Part shown: positions 6,112-9,453 of the stretch, piece by piece
Layout: every line of letters begins with the position of its first letter
How positions within the stretch are numbered: position 1 is the stretch's first letter
Assembly (NCBI GenBank): GCA_016794735.1
Contig: JAEUJK010000311.1
Span: 1 to 9,453 of the forward strand
Source: Gemmatimonadota bacterium
GTDB taxonomy: Bacteria > Gemmatimonadota > Gemmatimonadetes > Gemmatimonadales > Gemmatimonadaceae
Length of the DNA stretch: 9,453 nucleotides
Direction: 5' to 3'
Position numbers and translations under genes: made by a program
Notes under the pieces: generated by a model
The model's database searches: none
Told to the model about the DNA's origin: nothing
Seen by the model: only the letters and a program-made list of their open reading frames with translations

Positions 6112-8223
6112 TCAGGCTTCCTCGACCTCCTCCTTGCGATGCTTGGCCGACTCGGCGATCACCTTCTGCGCCGCGTCGTTTGGCATCGTCTCGTACATGT
6201 GGAACCTTCGCGTGTACGTGCCGTGGCCGTGCGTCAGCGAGTTGAGGTCCGTCGCGTAAAGATGCAGCTCGGAGTTGGGCACGATGGCCCGCACGACGGC
6301 GCCTTCCCCGTTGCCCGATGAATCGGTCCCCACGATGCGACCCCGGCGCTGGTTGAGGTCGCCCATCACGTCCCCCATGTACGCCTCGGGCACGCGGATC
6401 TCGACTTCGTCCAGCGGTTCGAGCAACACCGGGCGGCACTTGGGCGCCACCGTCTTGAAGGCGAGGATGCCGGCCATCTTGAACGACATTTCGTTCGAGT
6501 CCACCGAGTGGTACGAGCCGTCGAACAACTCCACCTCGAAATCCACCAGCGGATAACCCGCGAGGATGCCGCGCGCACTGGCCTCCTGGATCCCCTTGTC
6601 CACGGCGGGCCGGAAGTTCGAGGGAATGACGCCCCCCACGATCTTGTCGACGAAGTGATACCCGGCCCCACGCGCGCGGGGTGCGAACCGCACCCAGCAA
6701 TCCCCAAACTGTCCGCGGCCGCCGGATTGCTTCTTGTGCCGCCCCTGCCCGTCGGCCCTGGCCGTGAGGGCCTCGCGGTAGGCGATCTTCGGGCGCGTCA
6801 GCTCGGCGACCACGTTGTACTTCCGCTTGAGCCGCGCCATCGCGACCTCGAGGTGCCGTTCGCCCATCCCCGAGATGATCGTCTCGTGTGTCTCGGCGTT
6901 GTAGTGCGTCTCGAAGGTCGGGTCCTCGTCGTGCAGGCGGTGCAACCCGGGCTGCAACTTTTCCTCGTCGTTGCGTGAGGCCGCGTGCACGGCAAAGGAG
7001 ACCACCGGCTCGGGGAAGGCGATCTGCGGCAGGCGGACCGGGTGCTCCTTCGTGGAGAGCGTGTCGTTCGTGTGCGTGTTCTTCAGCTTGGCCACGCACC
7101 CGATGTCACCGGCGCGCAGCACCGGCACCTCGAGGCGTTCCTTGCCCTGGGCGACGCACAGGTGCCCCATCTTCTCGACCGTGTCGCGCGTTGCGTTGTA
7201 GAACTCCTGCCCGTTGCTCACCGATCCCGAGAACACGCGGAAGTACGAGACCTCGCCCACGTGCGGCTCGGAGTGCGTCTTGAACACGAGCGCCGCGAAC
7301 GGGTTGGTGTCGACCGCGTGGATCTCCACGGTGTGGTCGCCTTCCGCGCCCTTGAAGGCGTGGATCTCCTCCATCTCGTAGGCGGAGGGCATGAGCTGCA
7401 CGAGCTCGGTGAGGAGCGCGTGGACGCCGATGACGTGTTCCGCCGAGACGGCGAAGAGCGGATAGAGGTCCATCCGCTTCATGGCTTCCTTCATGCCGTG
7501 GATCGCCTCGTCGCGGCCGATCTCCACCCCCTCGAGGTAGCGCTCCAGCATGGCGTCGTCGGTGGCCGAGACCGCCTCGATCATCTCCTGGTAGTACGTG
7601 TCGAAGCGTCCTTGTTCTTCCGGCGGGATGTCGGACTCGGTGTACTCGCCGGTCTTGGTCCCGGCCTTGTAGATGTAGGCCTTCCGGGCGAAGAGGTTCA
7701 TCACCCCGCGGAAGGTGGGGCCGCTCCCGATCGGGATCTCCACCGGCACGACCTTGTTGGTCAGCCGCTCCTTGACCTGCTGGTACACGCGATCGAAGTC
7801 CGCGTGTTCCTTGTCCATCAGGGTGACGGCAAAGAGGATCGGGTCGAGGCGTGTCGTGGCCTCCTGGAACATCTTGACCGTCCCGACTTCGACCCCGGAG
7901 GCCGCACTGACGACGCAGATCACGCCGTCGGCCGCGGCCACGGCCGCGATCGCGTCGCCCTGGAAATCCAGGTACCCCGGCGCGTCGATGAGGTTGACCT
8001 TGGTGTCCTGCCACTCGGCAAAGGCGCACCCCAGCTCGATCGAATACCCGCGTTCAATCTCCTCGGGCGTGTGGTCCGTGAGCGTCGTCCCGTCCTTGAT
8101 GTGGCCGTGGCGCTTGCTCGACCCAGAGACGAACGCGAGCGCATCCACGAGGGTGGTCTTTCCACTAGCGCCGTGACCCACGACGGCGACGTTCCGGATG
8201 TCCCTGGCGTGATACTCCCGCAT
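6112..8223 (-). CDS. EF-G-like translational GTPase (EF-G paralogue type)
   Basis: The 703-residue product has the full five-domain EF-G layout. The G domain has P-loop GHGASGKT (16-23), switch I RGYSIELG (58-65), switch II DAPGYLDF (80-87), a G4 position TLMD (134-137) and VSA (259-261) at G5. Domain II starts near 305 (NPFAALVFK). Domain III (405-480) carries EDPTFE-like DEDPTFE (432-438) and GMGERHLEV (452-460). Domain IV (481-600) has GGVIPSNFRPAVDKGIQE (530-547) and a tip loop GSYHSVDSNEM (569-579); domain V includes EPLDEVEIRVPEAYMGDVMG (602-621). Canonical EF-G has RGIT, DTPGH and NKxD; here Thr, His and Asn-Lys are replaced, which marks the EF-G-like paralogue group (Thermus EF-G-2 and mycobacterial FusA2 type) rather than the housekeeping fusA. 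No str-operon neighbours (rpsL, rpsG, tuf) are present, consistent with this. The ATG at 8223 has GGAGAGGG (8229-8236) five bases upstream; the longer in-frame extension to 8481 is GC-rich noise. The C-terminal tail is charged (KEEVEEA). Confidence 0.93.
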   Translation of the reverse strand: MREYHARDIRNVAVVGHGASGKTTLVDALAFVSGSSKRHGHIKDGTTLTDHTPEEIERGYSIELGCAFAEWQDTKVNLIDAPGYLDFQGDAIAAVAAADGVICVVSAASGVEVGTVKMFQEATTRLDPILFAVTLMDKEHADFDRVYQQVKERLTNKVVPVEIPIGSGPTFRGVMNLFARKAYIYKAGTKTGEYTESDIPPEEQGRFDTYYQEMIEAVSATDDAMLERYLEGVEIGRDEAIHGMKEAMKRMDLYPLFAVSAEHVIGVHALLTELVQLMPSAYEMEEIHAFKGAEGDHTVEIHAVDTNPFAALVFKTHSEPHVGEVSYFRVFSGSVSNGQEFYNATRDTVEKMGHLCVAQGKERLEVPVLRAGDIGCVAKLKNTHTNDTLSTKEHPVRLPQIAFPEPVVSFAVHAASRNDEEKLQPGLHRLHDEDPTFETHYNAETHETIISGMGERHLEVAMARLKRKYNVVAELTRPKIAYREALTARADGQGRHKKQSGGRGQFGDCWVRFAPRARGAGYHFVDKIVGGVIPSNFRPAVDKGIQEASARGILAGYPLVDFEVELFDGSYHSVDSNEMSFKMAGILAFKTVAPKCRPVLLEPLDEVEIRVPEAYMGDVMGDLNQRRGRIVGTDSSGNGEGAVVRAIVPNSELHLYATDLNSLTHGHGTYTRRFHMYETMPNDAAQKVIAESAKHRKEEVEEA

Positions 8224-8228
8224 GCGAG

Positions 8229-8236
8229 CCCTCTCC
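8229..8236 (-). promoter_or_regulatory. Shine-Dalgarno of the EF-G-like gene
   Basis: On the minus strand this reads GGAGAGGG, five nucleotides before the ATG at 8223. It decides the start codon against several upstream in-frame starts. Its first two bases belong to the 3' arm of the leader hairpin at 8235-8265. Confidence 0.75.
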
Positions 8237-8265
8237 AGCGTGGAAACAGTTGGCGCTGACGCTGG
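8235..8265 (-). promoter_or_regulatory. Leader hairpin adjoining the EF-G-like ribosome-binding site
   Basis: CCAGCGT (8265-8259 on the minus strand) pairs perfectly over 7 bp with ACGCTGG (8241-8235), with a 17-nt loop. The 3' arm enters the Shine-Dalgarno sequence, so folding could modulate ribosome access. No known riboswitch or leader family is recognised. GC-rich leaders form such stems by chance quite often, so this is only a candidate. Confidence 0.3.
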
Positions 8266-8364
8266 GGCTTGCGTGACAGGTCGGCAAGGGGGGAACCACG
8301 GGCACGCCGTCCGGCAGCCGACGCTGCACGAACCGCGATCCGCGTCGCACCGTAGCCGACCTCG

Positions 8365-8382
8365 CCGAGCCTCCCGGCTCGG
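8365..8382. other. GC-rich 7-bp hairpin in the EF-G-like leader region
   Basis: CCGAGCC and GGCTCGG pair perfectly around a TCCC loop (GGGA on the minus strand). On the plus strand it is followed by AAAA, and on the minus strand it is preceded by TTTT, so it lacks the downstream T run of an intrinsic terminator in either direction. It lies about 140 nt upstream of the EF-G-like ATG and could be in its 5' untranslated region. The 295-bp gap 8224-8518 otherwise holds no gene and no promoter I can defend. Confidence 0.3.
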
Positions 8383-8518
8383 AAAACGCGGAACGGGCCG
8401 CGCGCGACCGGTCGCACCTGCGACCTGCCACACACGGCCCGTCCCTGACTTCGGACTTCCTCCTGCCTGGTCCCACACCACTGCTCAGCTACTGACTCTG
8501 ACGGATGAGGTTCCCGGT

Positions 8519-9058
8519 TCAGTCTCCTTCAGTGTCCACGCCAACACCATCCGCATGCCGATAGGTGTCGAGAAACGCGTCGGAACGCGCCCCGACCGCG
8601 GCCGGAAGGATCACCGTGGAGGAAAGGGTGAAACTGATGGCACGGCGGGTCCCTTCGGGCCAGTCGTGCATGGACAGGCCCGCGACGATCCGCATCAACG
8701 ACACCCCGCACTCATCGAGCAGGTTGCCAGCGGTCTCATCGAGAACCTCCAGGGGAATCATGACGTCGCGCGTAACCAGTCCCCCGGTCTGCTGGTCGCG
8801 CCAGGCCGCATCTCCCACCGCGCCGCGCTCTGGCCAGAGCGCAACGTGCCGGATCGTATCCGAACGTTCGGTGGGCTCGCGTCGCATCTCCACCGCAGCC
8901 GCCAACGCCATCGCCAACCGCTCGATCGTCGGGTCCCCATACAGGGTCACGACGTCGCGCGACGGACGGTCGGAATTGAGCGGCGACGGCACGGAGTTCA
9001 CGTGCGCGAGCACCGTCGAGTGTTCAGGGCGATCCTCGAGCATCACGAGGACGTCCAT
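8519..9058 (-). CDS. Hypothetical protein, 179 residues, unrecognised
   Basis: I do not recognise this protein. No signal peptide or membrane segment is seen, so it is probably cytoplasmic. Visible features are an N-terminal MDVLVMLEDRPEHSTVLAHV, a Pro/Ser-rich linker (24-34), a hydrophobic helix-like segment TIERLAMALAAAVEMRR (44-60), VMIPLEVLDETAGNLLDE (99-116) and LMRIVAGLSMHDWPEG (121-136). The strand-like AISFTLSSTVILPAAVG (140-156) and an acidic C-terminus (GVDTEGD) follow. It is rich in Asp, Glu and Arg with few Lys. I chose the ATG at 9058 because AGGAGG (9063-9068 complement) lies four bases upstream; an earlier in-frame ATG at 9160 has no such site and would sit inside an inverted repeat. 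It is divergent from a response regulator and upstream of the EF-G-like gene with a 295-bp gap, so co-transcription is uncertain. The coding call rests on the ribosome site and GC-rich wobble positions. Confidence 0.72.
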   Translation of the reverse strand: MDVLVMLEDRPEHSTVLAHVNSVPSPLNSDRPSRDVVTLYGDPTIERLAMALAAAVEMRREPTERSDTIRHVALWPERGAVGDAAWRDQQTGGLVTRDVMIPLEVLDETAGNLLDECGVSLMRIVAGLSMHDWPEGTRRAISFTLSSTVILPAAVGARSDAFLDTYRHADGVGVDTEGD

Positions 9059-9062
9059 CACC

Positions 9063-9068
9063 CCTCCT
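9063..9068 (-). promoter_or_regulatory. Strong Shine-Dalgarno of the hypothetical gene
   Basis: The minus strand reads AGGAGG inside GAGAGGAGGGG, four nucleotides before the ATG at 9058. It is the most consensus-like ribosome site in the window and fixes that start against the in-frame ATG at 9160. Confidence 0.75.
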
Positions 9069-9158
9069 CTCGGAATGACCAGACCACGCCCTGCACCCCA
9101 TGTGCAGTCGACTGTCTGGCACCATACCCGCAATGACCCTGCCATCACCTGCTCGGAC

Positions 9159-9184
9159 ACATGGAATTTTCTGCTGTTCCATGT
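9159..9184. promoter_or_regulatory. Perfect 8-bp inverted repeat, candidate operator
   Basis: ACATGGAA (9159-9166) and TTCCATGT (9177-9184) are perfect reverse complements separated by 10 bp (TTTTCTGCTG). Arm centres are 18 bp apart, close to two helical turns, as for a dimeric regulator. It sits between divergent genes in a local AT-rich patch, about 190 bp before the response-regulator ATG and 100 bp before the other start. There is no trailing T run, so it is not a terminator. Which regulator might bind is unknown. Confidence 0.45.
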
Positions 9185-9373
9185 ACCAATCGGCCGACAC
9201 TTGGAAGGGTTCGCGGCCCTGTCGGGCGTCGAACGCGGTCTCCCCTGCAGCCCGCAAGCCCCTGAGACGATGCTAATGCGTTGTCTGGCTAAAGGTTGCG
9301 GTCGCCGAGGATCACTTGCCGAGGTCGTAACGATGCTGTATTCAGAGGAGTTGTCCCCCCCACTGCTGATCGC

Positions 9374-9453
9374 ATGACCGTTTCCAAGGACCAGCCGGCT
9401 CGAATTCTCGTGGTCGAGGATCGCCGCGAGGTCGTCGATCTCCTCGCCCAGAC
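9374..9453 (+). CDS. Response regulator receiver domain, partial (5' end only)
   Basis: Only the first 26 codons are inside the window; the gene continues past its end. The translation is MTVSKDQPARILVVEDRREV then VDLLAQ. The ARILVVED strand followed by an Arg-rich helix start is the classic first strand and acidic pair (Glu15-Asp16) of a CheY-like receiver, where these residues bind Mg2+ near the phospho-accepting Asp. That Asp and any output domain are outside the window, so the regulator class cannot be told. No closer upstream in-frame start exists, and the AGAGGAG at 9344-9350 is about 23 nt upstream, too distant to be a normal ribosome site. Confidence 0.75.
   Translation, partial: MTVSKDQPARILVVEDRREVVDLLAQ

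Larger units (their letters stand above)
9059..9373. other. 315-bp divergent intergenic region
   Basis: This stretch lies between the divergent starts at 9058 (-) and 9374 (+). It should hold both promoters, but I find no -35/-10 pair good enough to mark. The middle part (about 9160-9195) is noticeably more AT-rich than the rest of the window and contains a perfect inverted repeat. Open frames crossing it look like chance frames of GC-rich DNA. Confidence 0.5.

Noticed and set aside
6985..8259. 424-codon open frame on the plus strand opposite the EF-G-like gene
   Set aside because: It is the antisense frame of a clear EF-G protein; the His/Val/Asp/Arg-rich composition is an artefact of complementing that gene's codons.
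8365..8382. Intrinsic terminator
   Set aside because: The stem is good, but neither strand has a T run after it.
8224..8481. 86-residue N-terminal extension of the EF-G-like protein
   Set aside because: No family member needs it, it is rich in Arg/Pro/Gly/Cys, and a good Shine-Dalgarno sequence sits just before the ATG at 8223.
1..9453. tRNA, rRNA, insertion sequence, phage, toxin-antitoxin or defence genes
   Set aside because: No such sequence or protein motif was seen on either strand.

Overview
This is a GC-rich, densely coded bacterial chromosome segment with no sign of phage, insertion sequences, CRISPR or RNA genes. Several traits together suggest a Gemmatimonadota or similar Gram-negative soil/aquatic lineage. 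They are very high GC, a flavin-dependent thymidylate synthase (ThyX), an EF-G-like GTPase with non-canonical G motifs, a stand-alone TonB-plug-like secreted protein, and a secreted Ig-like/beta-propeller lipoprotein. The taxonomic call is inference from protein style, not from a marker gene.

Layout. Positions 6-1136 (-) hold an exported protein of a conserved family of unknown function. It is divergent from a GlcD-like FAD-linked oxidase (1186-2805, +), with only 49 bp between the starts. ThyX (2834-3583, +) follows directly. An 81-bp gap (3584-3664) carries a near-consensus promoter (TTTACA, 17 bp, GATAAT) with a dyad over the predicted start of transcription. This promoter should drive a two-gene unit: a small secreted plug-domain protein (3665-4072) and, coupled by a TGATG stop/start overlap, a 674-residue lipoprotein (4072-6096). 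The lipoprotein is one Big2-type Ig domain followed by 14 repeats of about 39 residues, the right number for two seven-bladed propellers. Only 15 bp separates it from the convergent EF-G-like gene (6112-8223, -). That gene has a long leader with hairpins, one touching its Shine-Dalgarno sequence. An unrecognised 179-residue protein (8519-9058, -) lies upstream of it. A 315-bp divergent spacer with an 8-bp perfect inverted repeat follows, and then the first 26 codons of a response regulator (9374 onward, +).

How the genes relate. Most are housekeeping or metabolic singletons (flavoenzyme, dTMP synthesis, translation factor) without an obvious shared pathway. The one real functional unit visible is the promoter-plug-lipoprotein pair, which looks like an envelope module: a TonB-plug fold without a barrel, co-translated with a large surface or periplasmic propeller lipoprotein. 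It is the best candidate for something undescribed, and its function cannot be read from the sequence.
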